DNA from: Agrococcus sp. Marseille-P2731
Lineage (GTDB): Bacteria > Actinomycetota > Actinomycetes > Actinomycetales > Microbacteriaceae
Assembly: GCF_900117395.1 (NCBI RefSeq)
Contig: NZ_FPEG01000001.1
Location: 310,001 to 374,000 of the forward strand
DNA: 64,000 nt
Direction of reading: 5' to 3'
Shown: positions 51,231 to 59,332 of the stretch, in pieces
How the letters are laid out: every line of letters begins with the position of its first letter
How positions within the stretch are numbered: the first letter of the stretch is position 1
Notes under the pieces: model-generated
The model's database searches: none
What the model was told of the DNA's origin: nothing
Seen by the model: only the letters and a program-made list of their open reading frames with translations
Made by a program: the position numbers and the translations under genes

Positions 51231-52607
51231 TCAGCCCTCGTTGACGTCGGCCGCCTGCTCGTACGCAGACATCGCCGCCTGCTGCGCCTCCGCGAGCGCG
51301 TCAGCCGGCGAGGACTCGCCGAGCAGGGCAGAGGTGACGGCGCTCTCGAGCTCGCCACGGATCTGCTGCCCAGCGGCCGAGCCGCCGAGCGAGGCGCCTT
51401 CTGCCGCGACGTCGTAGTAGACGTCGATGGCCTGCTCGAAGCCCTCGTAGCCGTCGGCCGCGGCATACTCGTCGCGGATCATCTCGTCGGCCGCGGGCGA
51501 GCCGGTGAACAGACCCGTGTTGATGCCGTTGCGACCCTCGTCCTCCTCGGTCGTCGCCGCGCGGGCGTCGGCAGCTGCGGTCCAGGCCTCCTCGCTGGTC
51601 AGCTCGAGCGCCCAGGCGCACGCGGCAGCCGGGTTCTGCGCGCCCGCCGGGATCACGAACGCCGATCCTCCGGTGGCGGAGAAGGGCTCGCCCTCGGTCG
51701 TCGTCATCGGGATGGCGCCGATCTCGACGTCGTCGGCGTAGGGCGTCAGCACGTTGAGGTACCACTGGTCGAAGACCGCGGCGCCGACGGTGTCGTTCGC
51801 ATAGCTGTTGCCGTCGCCGAAGATGTCGATCGAGTCGACGAAGCCGCTCACCTCGGCGTAGCCGCCCTGCACCTCGTAGAGCTCCTGCAGGAACTCGACA
51901 GCCTCGACGTTCTCGGCGCGGTCGAGCGTCGGTGCGCCCTCCTCGTCGACGGTGCCGCCGCCGAACGCGAGCATCCACTGGTTGGCCTTCGGCACGCCCT
52001 GCGGGTCGAAGCCGACGCGCGTCACGCTGTTGCCCTCCATCACGGTCATCGCCTCCGCGGCGGCGATCATCGCCTCCTGGTCGCTCAGATCGAGATCCTC
52101 GGCGCTCACGCCGGCCTCTTCCATGACGCGCGCGTTCGTGAGGATGGCGGGCGGCTGGTAGAACTGCGGCACCGCCCAGATCTGATCCTGATAGGTGATG
52201 TCGCTCGTCACCTGCGGGTACCAGTGCGACTGCGGGTCGAGGTCGTTGGCCTCGAAGCACGCGTCGAGCGGCATGATGAGCCCCTGCGCGGCATAGGTCG
52301 GCACGAACTGGCGATCCATCTGCACGACGTCGGCCATGCCGCCCGAGACCGAGAGGGTGGTGAACTTCTGCGCGTCGAACGCGGTCTGGTCGAGCTCGAC
52401 GGTGACGCCCTCGAGCGCTCCAGCCGCGTGATCGAGTCGAGCCTGCCCGACGTCATCGGTGTTCTCGAAGCCCCAGCCGCTCAGCGTGCCGGTCGGCTCA
52501 GCGCCGAAGTCGGCCTCCGCGGCAGGCGTGCCGCCTCCTCCGCAGCCGGTCAGCAGCAGTGCTGTCGCAGCCGCAGCGGCGCCAGCGGCGCCCAAGCGTG
52601 ATCGCAT
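51231..52607 (-). CDS. Sugar ABC transporter substrate-binding lipoprotein
   Basis: 458 residues. The lipoprotein signal ends LLLTGCGGGG. FTTLSVSGGMADVVQMDRQF, YAAQGLIMPLDACFEANDLD and GGSAFVIPAGAQNPAAACAW belong to the family-1 solute-binding fold. It is transcribed towards the two permease genes from the other side, an unusual layout that allows separate expression. A TACCC-CGC-GGGTA dyad (52673-52685) sits in its promoter region. The sugar is unknown. Confidence 0.88.
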   Translation of the reverse strand: MRSRLGAAGAAAAATALLLTGCGGGGTPAAEADFGAEPTGTLSGWGFENTDDVGQARLDHAAGALEGVTVELDQTAFDAQKFTTLSVSGGMADVVQMDRQFVPTYAAQGLIMPLDACFEANDLDPQSHWYPQVTSDITYQDQIWAVPQFYQPPAILTNARVMEEAGVSAEDLDLSDQEAMIAAAEAMTVMEGNSVTRVGFDPQGVPKANQWMLAFGGGTVDEEGAPTLDRAENVEAVEFLQELYEVQGGYAEVSGFVDSIDIFGDGNSYANDTVGAAVFDQWYLNVLTPYADDVEIGAIPMTTTEGEPFSATGGSAFVIPAGAQNPAAACAWALELTSEEAWTAAADARAATTEEDEGRNGINTGLFTGSPAADEMIRDEYAAADGYEGFEQAIDVYYDVAAEGASLGGSAAGQQIRGELESAVTSALLGESSPADALAEAQQAAMSAYEQAADVNEG

Positions 52608-52672
52608 GTCAACCCTCTCTCCTGCAGCGGTCACCATACGACCGCTCCTCTCGCGGACGGTACGCCCCTTTG

Positions 52673-52685
52673 TACCCCGCGGGTA
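52673..52685. promoter_or_regulatory. Dyad in the promoter region of the receptor gene
   Basis: TACCC-CGC-GGGTA is a perfect 5-bp inverted repeat about 66 bases upstream of the receptor ATG. It overlaps TTTGTACCCC, the complement of the GGGGTACAA element also found before the permease operon at 49151-49158. Operator function is inference. Confidence 0.4.
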
Positions 52686-52758
52686 TCGGCCACTTCTCAG
52701 GTTCTCCTCCTCCGTCGACGAGCGCGGGCGGATGCGCGGCGTGCACGCGCAGGCGCAG

Positions 52759-52780
52759 ACAGGTTAGGCTCGCCTTACTT
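52759..52780 (+). promoter_or_regulatory. IdeR/DtxR-type iron box overlapping the siderophore operon promoter
   Basis: ACAGGTTAGGCTCGCCTTA (52759-52777) matches the IdeR consensus TTAGGTTAGSCTAACCTAA at 14 of 19 positions, and its TAGGCT (52765-52770) doubles as the -10 box. Iron-loaded repressor would block transcription of the four genes downstream. Confidence 0.8.
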
Positions 52781-52787
52781 CGGCACC

Positions 52788-53903
52788 GTGGTCCTCCACG
52801 ATCGCCTGGCCCGACCGTGGAGCCCCCTCCTGCCTGACACCTCGACCGCACGACCGGATGCGAGCGCCGACGCGCTCGCTGCCGGCCGTCGCCGCACCGG
52901 TCGTCGCCGCAGCACCCGCACCCGCGTCCTCGCCGTCGTGGCGTCGCTCCTCCTGCTCGCGGCCTCGTCGGCGCTCAGCCTCTTCGTCGGCTCGGGCGAC
53001 CTCTCTCCTCAGATCGTCCTGAACGCGCTCATGGGCGACGGGACCACCACCAACGACCTGCTGGTGCGCGACTACCGCGTGCCCCGCACGATCCTCGCCG
53101 TGCTCGCCGGGCTCGCGCTCGGCCTCGCGGGTGTCGTCATGCAGGCCCTCACGCGCAACCCGCTCGCCGACCCCGGCCTGCTCGGCGTCAACGCCGGCGC
53201 CTACTTCGCCGTCGTCGTCGGCACCGGCTTCTTCGGCGCAGGCATCGCATCCGGCCAGATCGTCTGGGGCGTGGTGGGCGCCGGCATCGCCGCAGCCGTC
53301 GTCTACCTGGTCGGCACGACCGGGCCGGCGGCGGGCACGCCCGTCAAGCTGGTGCTCGCGGGTGTCGCGATCGGGGCCGTCCTCTCTGGCTTCAGCCAGG
53401 CGATCACGTTCGCGAACCCCACGGTCTTCGACCGCGTGCGCTTCTGGTCGGCCGGCTCGCTGCAGGGCAGGCAGTTCGACAGCGTGCACGCCGTCTGGCT
53501 GCTCATCGTCGTCGCCGCAGTCGCCGTGCTGCTGCTCTCTCGCTCGCTCAACGCGCTCACGATGGGCGAGGAGGTCGCGAGAGCGCTCGGCACGAACATC
53601 CCGCTCGTGCGCGGCGTCGGCTTCGTGGCCATCACGCTGCTGTGCGGCGCCGCGACGGCGGCGGTCGGCCCGATCACGTTCGTCGGCCTCGTCGTGCCGT
53701 TCGTCGCGCGGTTCACGGTCGGCGTCGACCACCGCTGGATCATCGCCTTCAGCCTCGTGGCCGGTCCTGCGCTCGTGCTGCTGTCGGATGTCCTCGGTCG
53801 CGTGCTCGTGGGCAGCGAGCTGCCCGTCGGGGTCGTCACGGCGTTCGTGGGTGCGCCCGTGCTCATCGCGCTCGTGCGCCGCACGAGGATGCGGTCGCTG
53901 TGA
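52788..53903 (+). CDS. Iron-siderophore ABC transporter permease (FecCD family)
   Basis: 371 residues starting at GTG 52788, about 11 bases after the likely transcription start. A charged N-terminus of about 45 residues precedes ten helices with family blocks RVPRTILAVLAGLALGLAGV, MQALTRNPLADPGLLGVNAG and AVGPITFVGLVVPFVARF. It forms the membrane channel with the next gene. The iron box at 52759 makes iron starvation the inducing signal. Confidence 0.93.
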   Translation: MVLHDRLARPWSPLLPDTSTARPDASADALAAGRRRTGRRRSTRTRVLAVVASLLLLAASSALSLFVGSGDLSPQIVLNALMGDGTTTNDLLVRDYRVPRTILAVLAGLALGLAGVVMQALTRNPLADPGLLGVNAGAYFAVVVGTGFFGAGIASGQIVWGVVGAGIAAAVVYLVGTTGPAAGTPVKLVLAGVAIGAVLSGFSQAITFANPTVFDRVRFWSAGSLQGRQFDSVHAVWLLIVVAAVAVLLLSRSLNALTMGEEVARALGTNIPLVRGVGFVAITLLCGAATAAVGPITFVGLVVPFVARFTVGVDHRWIIAFSLVAGPALVLLSDVLGRVLVGSELPVGVVTAFVGAPVLIALVRRTRMRSL

Positions 53904-54961
53904 GCGGCGCGAGCATGGCGCTGTGGCCCTCGCGCGTCCGGATGCTTCGCGGCCCCGCCGGGATCCGGCTGCTGCTCGACGGACGAGCGCTCGCGGTGTG
54001 CGCGGCGCTGCTCGTCGCGATCGCGGCGCTCTCGGCGCTCGCGCTCACCTTCGGCGACTCCGACCTCTCGGTGCCCCAGGTGCTCGCGGCGCTGCTCGGG
54101 CAGGGCGACGACAGCACCGTGCGCGTGGTGCGGGAGTGGCGGCTCTCGCGCGTGGTGCTCGCGATCGTCGGGGGGATGAGCCTGGCGATCTCCGGAGCGA
54201 TCTTCCAGTCGATGACGCGCAACCCGCTCGGCAGCCCCGACATCATCGGCTTCTCGACCGGCGCCTACACGGGCGCGCTCGTGGTGACCCTCGTGCTCGG
54301 CGCGAGCGCCGCATCCGTGTCCGTCGGCGCCTTCATCGGTGGCCTCGCGACGGCGCTCGCGGTCTATGCGCTCGCCTTCAAGCGCGGAGTGCAGGGCTTC
54401 AGGCTCATCGTGGTCGGCATCGCGGTGAGCGCGGTGCTGAGCGCGGTCAACGCCTACCTGCTCGTGCGGGCGAGCCTCGAGCAGGCCGTGACGGCCGCCA
54501 TCTGGGGCGCCGGCACGCTCAACGAGGCGCGCTGGCCGGAGGTGCTGCCGGTGATCGCGACGCTCGCAGTGCTGACGCCCGCGTGCATGCTGCTCTCGCG
54601 GCGGCTCACGGTGCTCGAGCTCGGCGACGACCATGCCCGCATGCTGGGTGTGCGGGCAGAGCCGACGCGCATCATGCTGCTCGTCGTGGGCGTCGGGCTC
54701 GTCTCGATCGTCACCGCGATCACCGGGCCCATCACCTTCGTCGCGCTCGCGGCACCGCAGATCGCCAAGCGGCTCGTGCGCGGCACGGGCCCTGCGCTCA
54801 TGGCGTCGGCGCTCGTCGGCGCGCTGCTGCTGCTGGCGAGCGACGTGCTCGCGCAGCGCGTCATCGCGCCCTCGCAGTACCCCGTCGGCGTCATCACCGC
54901 GTGCCTCGGCGGCGCCTACCTCGTCTGGCTGCTCTCGCGCGGCATGAAGGAGCAGCGATGA
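53900..54961 (+). CDS. Iron-siderophore ABC transporter permease (FecCD family)
   Basis: 353 residues from GTG 53900, overlapping the previous stop (GTGA). The pattern WRLSRVVLAIVGGMSLAISG, FQSMTRNPLGSPDIIGFSTG and AITGPITFVALAAPQIAKRL marks the FepG/FecD partner. With the gene at 52788 it builds a heterodimeric channel for ferric siderophore uptake. Its stop overlaps the ATPase start. Confidence 0.93.
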   Translation: MSGASMALWPSRVRMLRGPAGIRLLLDGRALAVCAALLVAIAALSALALTFGDSDLSVPQVLAALLGQGDDSTVRVVREWRLSRVVLAIVGGMSLAISGAIFQSMTRNPLGSPDIIGFSTGAYTGALVVTLVLGASAASVSVGAFIGGLATALAVYALAFKRGVQGFRLIVVGIAVSAVLSAVNAYLLVRASLEQAVTAAIWGAGTLNEARWPEVLPVIATLAVLTPACMLLSRRLTVLELGDDHARMLGVRAEPTRIMLLVVGVGLVSIVTAITGPITFVALAAPQIAKRLVRGTGPALMASALVGALLLLASDVLAQRVIAPSQYPVGVITACLGGAYLVWLLSRGMKEQR

Positions 54962-55794
54962 CTGTGCACCCCGCCGACGGCGGCTCCCGCCTCGAGGCCC
55001 GCGGCGCCTCGATCGGCTACGGCGACCGCCACGTGATCGACGGGCTCGACGTCGCGATCCCGGACGGCTCGTTCACGGTCATCATCGGCCCGAACGCGTG
55101 CGGCAAGTCGACGCTGCTGCGCTCGCTCGCCCGGCTGCTGCCGCCCACGCACGGGCAGATCGTGCTCGACGGCGACGACATCCGCTCGAAGCCCACGCGC
55201 GAGGTGGCCCGCACCATCGGCCTGTTGCCGCAGACCGCGATCGCACCCGAGGGCATCACGGTCGTCGACCTCGTGAGCCGCGGCCGGTACCCGCACCAGG
55301 GGCTGCTGCAGCAGTGGTCGGCGGAGGACGAGCAGGCCGTGCGCGCGGCACTGCAGGCGACGTCGACCGAGGATCTCGCGAAGCGTCGCGTCGACGAGCT
55401 CTCCGGCGGGCAGCGGCAGCGCGTCTGGATCGCGATGGTGCTCGCGCAGGAGACCCCGCTCGTGCTGCTCGACGAGCCCACCACCTTCCTCGACATCGCG
55501 CACCAGATCGAGCTGCTCGAGCTGTGCCGCCGACTGCACCACGAGGGGCGCACCCTCGTGGCCGTGCTGCACGACATCAACCAGGCCGCGCGCTATGCCA
55601 CGCACCTGATCGCGATGCGCGACGGCGCGATCGTCGCCGAGGGCACGCCCGCCGAGGTCGTCACCGTCGAGCTCGTCGAGCGCGTGTTCGGCGTGCGCAG
55701 CCGCGTGCTCGATGACCCCGAGTCGCACACGCCCATGATCGTTCCCCTCGCCCACGGCGCCGTCTCGGCGATGCCGCAGGCCGCGGGCGACTGA
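54958..55794 (+). CDS. Iron-siderophore ABC transporter ATP-binding protein
   Basis: 278 residues. Walker A is GPNACGKSTLL, signature [11 protein letters not shown], Walker B LVLLDEPTTFLD and H-loop VLHDINQAARY. RTIGLLPQ and SRGRYPHQGLLQQW are typical of the FecE/FepC group. It powers the FecCD pair encoded just before. The start codon overlaps the stop of the second permease (ATGA), so the operon is tightly coupled. Confidence 0.95.
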   Translation: MTVHPADGGSRLEARGASIGYGDRHVIDGLDVAIPDGSFTVIIGPNACGKSTLLRSLARLLPPTHGQIVLDGDDIRSKPTREVARTIGLLPQTAIAPEGITVVDLVSRGRYPHQGLLQQWSAEDEQAVRAALQATSTEDLAKRRVDELSGGQRQRVWIAMVLAQETPLVLLDEPTTFLDIAHQIELLELCRRLHHEGRTLVAVLHDINQAARYATHLIAMRDGAIVAEGTPAEVVTVELVERVFGVRSRVLDDPESHTPMIVPLAHGAVSAMPQAAGD

Positions 55795-55813
55795 ACCCAC
55801 CGAAAGGAAACCC

Positions 55814-56857
55814 ATGACACTCCGCACTCGCCGCGCTCGCGCGGCCACCGCAGCGATCGCCGGCGCGCTGGCCATCGGCCTGCTCGCCGGCTGCTCGGCC
55901 TCCACGCCCGAGGTCTCCACAGAGCCCACCGGCAGCGAGGCGCCCGCGGGTGACGGCCCCCTCGCGACGGTCGACACGATGTTCGGCGCCGTCGAGGTGC
56001 CGCAGCCCGAGGACGGCGAGCTCACCGTCGTCGCGCTCGGCTGGTCGGATGCCGAGATGGCGCTCGCCCTCGGCGTCACGCCGGTCGCCGTCTTCGACTG
56101 GCAGGGCTTCGGCGCCGAGAGCAACGGCGTCGGACCTTGGGCGGCCGAGCTCTTCGGCGATGAGGAGCCGGTGCTCATCGAGCGCGGCGACGAGTCGCTC
56201 AACTACGAGCAGATCCTCGGCCTCGACCCCGACGTGATCCTCAACACCCGCTCAGGCAACGACGAGGCGGAGTTCACGAACCTCAGCGACATCGCCCCCA
56301 CCATCTACGGACCCGAGGGCGCTGGTGCGTTCGCGACCGAGTGGACGGACCAGCTGACGCTCGTCGGCGAGGCGCTCGGCAAGGCCGACGAGGCGCAGGC
56401 GCTCATCGAGGAGGTCGAGGGCGAGATCACCGCGGCCGCCGAGGCCAACCCCGAGTTCGCGGGCCTGACCACGGCATCCGTCGCCAAGTTCGGCGACGCC
56501 TACGGCGCCTACCTCCCGGGCGACGGCCGCTTCGACCTGCTCGCAGAGCTCGGCTTCGAGAACAACCCGGCGATCGCCGACCTCGAGTCCTCCGGCTTCT
56601 TCGCCAATGCCTCTGCCGAGAGCGTCGCTGCCTTCGACGCCGATACGGCGGTCATCCTGCCCATCGGCTACACGCTCGAGGAGACCGAGCAGGATGCGCT
56701 GCTCTCGTCGCTGAGCGTCGTGCAGGACGGCCGGGCGGTCTTCATCGACCCCGCCTCCGACCTCGCCGGCGCATGGGGTGCGGCGAGCGCGCTCAGCATC
56801 CCGGTCGTGCTCGACGAGCTGGTGCCGCAGCTGGCGGAGGCCGCTGCGAAGCTCTGA
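55814..56857 (+). CDS. Iron-siderophore ABC transporter substrate-binding lipoprotein
   Basis: 347 residues of the FecB/FepB (TroA-like) fold. The lipobox is GLLAGCSA. Further blocks are TVVALGWSDAEMALALGVTP, LNYEQILGLDPDVILNTRSG and the long central helix AQALIEEVEGEITAAAEANP. It captures the ferric siderophore outside the membrane. AAAGGAAA precedes the ATG, and a strong hairpin (56887-56921) ends the operon. The siderophore type cannot be told, and no biosynthesis genes are present here. Confidence 0.92.
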   Translation: MTLRTRRARAATAAIAGALAIGLLAGCSASTPEVSTEPTGSEAPAGDGPLATVDTMFGAVEVPQPEDGELTVVALGWSDAEMALALGVTPVAVFDWQGFGAESNGVGPWAAELFGDEEPVLIERGDESLNYEQILGLDPDVILNTRSGNDEAEFTNLSDIAPTIYGPEGAGAFATEWTDQLTLVGEALGKADEAQALIEEVEGEITAAAEANPEFAGLTTASVAKFGDAYGAYLPGDGRFDLLAELGFENNPAIADLESSGFFANASAESVAAFDADTAVILPIGYTLEETEQDALLSSLSVVQDGRAVFIDPASDLAGAWGAASALSIPVVLDELVPQLAEAAAKL

Positions 56858-56886
56858 CCGCGACGTCTGCCATCTCGGCAGCGCCT

Positions 56887-56921
56887 CGAAGGGCGGGTGC
56901 GCCTCGGCGCCCCGCCCTTCG
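56887..56921. terminator. Terminator of the siderophore uptake operon
   Basis: CGAAGGGCGGG (56887-56897) and CCCGCCCTTCG (56911-56921) form a perfect 11-bp stem with a 13-base loop, 30 bases after the receptor stop and just before the tRNA promoter. Confidence 0.75.
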
Positions 56922-56949
56922 GCGTACCGTAGTGGCGGGCGAGCGCCCG

Positions 56950-57023
56950 GCCCCCGTAGCCCAATCGGCAGAGGCAGCGGACTTAAACTCCGCGCAGTCT
57001 GGGTTCGAACCCCAGCGGGGGCA
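56950..57023 (+). tRNA. tRNA-Leu-like, anticodon UAA, short variable arm
   Basis: The cloverleaf is complete: acceptor GCCCCCG/CGGGGGC with discriminator A at 57023, D-arm with a 3-bp stem, anticodon stem GCGGA/TCCGC around loop CTTAAAC (anticodon TAA), and T-arm CTGGG-TTCGAAC-CCCAG. CCA is not encoded. UAA decodes UUA leucine codons, but bacterial tRNA-Leu normally has a long variable arm, whereas here the variable loop is only five bases (GCAGT). The D-arm GGCAGAGGC does resemble leucine tRNAs. TACCGT (56935-56940) is a possible -10. Confidence 0.85.
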
Positions 57024-57056
57024 CGCGTCGCCCGGGCGGCCTCGGCCGCGAGGGGC

Positions 57057-57959
57057 TCAGAGCCCGACGAGCTCCTCGAGCGCGACCGGCGGGCGGCCGG
57101 TGAGCAGCTCGACGTCGCCGCTTACATGCTCGTTCTCGCCCGCAGCGATCGCCGTGTAGGTCGAGACCCAGGCCTCCACGCGCATCTCGCTCGCTCCCGT
57201 CGCCGCTCGCCAGCGACGGCCCTCCTCGACGGTCTCGTCGAGATAGCGGATGCGTCGGCCGGTCGCCGCGGTGAGGGTCGCGGCGATCTCGTGGAACGAG
57301 AGCGCTCGCGGCCCGGTCAGCTCGTAGGTGCGGCCGGCATGCGCTGCGGGATCCCGCAGGACGGCAGCTGCAGCTCGGGCGACATCGAGCTTGGCGACGG
57401 CCGCGACTCGGCCCTCTCCCGCGGGGCCCTGCACGGTGTCGTCCGCGCCCGGCAGCAGGGCGACGAGGTCGAGAGGGAAGGCGCTGCGCAGGATGGTCCA
57501 GGCCATGCCGCTCGCGCGGATCGCCTCCTCGGTCGCGAAGTGCGAGCGGCCGAAGGTGAAGGTCGAGGTCGCCGAGGCGCCCTGGGTCGACAGGTAGACG
57601 ATGTGCTCGACGCCGGCGTCGACGGCGGCGGCGACGAAGCCGAGCTGCTGCTCGAGCCACTGGGGCTCCTCGTCGGCCGACACCATCAGCAGGGTGCGCA
57701 CGCCGACGAGCGCAGCCCGCGCGAGCTCGTCGTCGCAGTAGGTGCAGGCCATGATCGCGGCGCGCGGCAGCTGCGGGGCCCTGGCCGAGTCGCGGGCGAG
57801 CAGCCGCAGCGCCGCACCGCCCCGTGCGAGCTCCTCTGCCGTCAGCCGCCCGACCGTGCCGGTCGCGCCGGTGATCGCGAGCTCGGGAAGCGCCGGCGCA
57901 GCGGCTGAGCGCGCGCCATCGGGCAGCGCTCCATCAGCCAGTGCGGGGGCCTCGGTCAT
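57057..57959 (-). CDS. NmrA-like/atypical SDR NAD(P)H-binding protein
   Basis: 300 residues. The nucleotide loop ITGATGTVGRLTAEELARGG is near residue 29, EHIVYLSTQGA and GRSHFATEEAIRASGMAWTI are typical of the NmrA/QorB (NAD(P)H:quinone oxidoreductase 2-like) group, and YELTGPRALSFHEIAATLTA is the C-terminal block. No catalytic YxxxK is present, so it is either a redox sensor or a reductase of the QorB kind. AGGAGAG precedes the ATG at 57959. Confidence 0.87.
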   Translation of the reverse strand: MTEAPALADGALPDGARSAAAPALPELAITGATGTVGRLTAEELARGGAALRLLARDSARAPQLPRAAIMACTYCDDELARAALVGVRTLLMVSADEEPQWLEQQLGFVAAAVDAGVEHIVYLSTQGASATSTFTFGRSHFATEEAIRASGMAWTILRSAFPLDLVALLPGADDTVQGPAGEGRVAAVAKLDVARAAAAVLRDPAAHAGRTYELTGPRALSFHEIAATLTAATGRRIRYLDETVEEGRRWRAATGASEMRVEAWVSTYTAIAAGENEHVSGDVELLTGRPPVALEELVGL

Positions 57960-58110
57960 GCGTGTCTCTCCTGGGTGGCTGGGGCCGGTCGACTCCCGAA
58001 TGCTGGACTCTCGACGATACGACGCCGAAGCCGCTCGCCGTGCCGTGCGCGGGCTGCTTCAGGGAACCCTGCGTCAGCCCTCAGACCTCAGACCTCAGTA
58101 GGCTCGCGGC

Positions 58111-59043
58111 ATGCGCGCACCCACCGGCCAGCAGTTCTCCCTCTCGGGCACCGTCGACGGCAAGCAGCTGCGCGCGACGATCACGGAGGTCGCTGCGGGG
58201 CTGCGCGAGCTCGTCTTCGATGGCGTCGACCTCGTCGAGCCGTTCCCGGAGGAGGCCCGCCCGGCCAAGGCGCAGGGCATCGTGCTGGCGCCGTGGGGCG
58301 GCCGCGTCGCCCGCGGCGACTGGCAGCTCGACGGCAAGCGCCAGCAGCTGGCCATCACCGAGCGCGACCTCGGCAACGCCAGCCACGGCCTGCTGCGCTT
58401 CGCGCCATACCGCGTGCTCGAGCACACCGACTCGAAGGTCGTGCTGCAGGCGACCATCCACGCGCAGACCGGCTTCCCGTTCCTGCTCGACACCTCCGTC
58501 ACCTACGAGCTCACCGACGATGGCCTGCTCGTCACCCACGAGGCCGTCAACGTCGGGACGGAGCGGGCGCCGTGGTCGTGCGGCGCGCATCCGTATCTCT
58601 CCGTCGGCGACACACCGGCCGAGCGCCTCACGCTCACCGTGCCGGCAGCGCGCGTGTTCAACGCAGAAGGGCTCATCCCGACCGAGGAGACCCTGGTCGA
58701 TGCGATGGATGCGACGGCGCCAGACCTGCGCGGCGGCCGTCGGCTGGCAGAGCTCGACATCGACCACAACTACTCCGGGCTCGAGCTCGAGGACGGCGTG
58801 GTCACCTCGTCGCTCATCGACGACACCGGCCGCGGGGCCGAGCTCTGGCAGGACTCCGCGTTCCCCTTCGCGGTCGTGTTCACGCCCCGCGACTTCCCGG
58901 CGGCCGTCGGCCCGAAGCACGTCGCCGCCGTCGAGCCGATGTCGGCGCCCGCGAATGCTCTCAACAGCGGCACCGGCCTCGTCTGGCTCGAGCCGGGGGA
59001 GCGCTGGGTCGGCCACTGGGGCATCGACCCGGTCGGCTTCTGA
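58111..59043 (+). CDS. Aldose 1-epimerase family protein
   Basis: 310 residues of the galactose-mutarotase fold. APWGGRVARGDWQLDGK, NASHGLLRFAPYRV with one catalytic His, PWSCGAHPYLSVG with the second, and the Glu near AAVEPMSAPANAL match the YihR/Mro-like group. It interconverts alpha and beta anomers of a sugar. A TAGGCT -10 (58099-58104) ends 6 bases before the ATG, so the message is leaderless. It has no functional neighbours. Confidence 0.9.
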   Translation: MRAPTGQQFSLSGTVDGKQLRATITEVAAGLRELVFDGVDLVEPFPEEARPAKAQGIVLAPWGGRVARGDWQLDGKRQQLAITERDLGNASHGLLRFAPYRVLEHTDSKVVLQATIHAQTGFPFLLDTSVTYELTDDGLLVTHEAVNVGTERAPWSCGAHPYLSVGDTPAERLTLTVPAARVFNAEGLIPTEETLVDAMDATAPDLRGGRRLAELDIDHNYSGLELEDGVVTSSLIDDTGRGAELWQDSAFPFAVVFTPRDFPAAVGPKHVAAVEPMSAPANALNSGTGLVWLEPGERWVGHWGIDPVGF

Positions 59044-59065
59044 GGCGGATCCCCGCGCGCACCCA

Positions 59066-59332
59066 TTGACGCCCCGCGCCGCATGGCATAGCGTCGCAAG
59101 GCTGTGCACCCCGCACGGCAGGCAGTCGAGAAGGTGGCGATCGTGAGCGTCAAGCGCGAACGACAGGCAGAGGTTCGGGATCACTCGAACCTCCCCACGC
59201 CATGCCCTCCGGCGCTCGCCGCGTAGCCCATCCGCTTCGCGTCCCGCACCGTCAGGGTTCGGGACGACGCCTCCTCGTGAGCGGCTGCCCGCACCCTGTG
59301 GCAGTCATCGCAACTCACAAGGAACAGGAACC
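59066..59332 (+). promoter_or_regulatory. Promoter and long structured leader of rtcB
   Basis: TTGACG (59066-59071), 17 bases, TAGCGT (59089-59094) is a good sigma-70-type promoter. The implied leader of about 230 bases is far longer than for other genes here. It contains hairpins GAGGTTCG/CGAACCTC (59170-59193) and CGTCCCG/CGGGACG (59240-59266). No convincing gene lies in it. A regulatory RNA is inferred from length and structure only. Confidence 0.5.

Noticed and set aside
59134-59226. A 30-codon open frame starting GTG inside the rtcB leader.
   Set aside because: The ribosome site is modest, the sequence has no recognisable feature and the same bases form a hairpin. It was kept as part of the leader.
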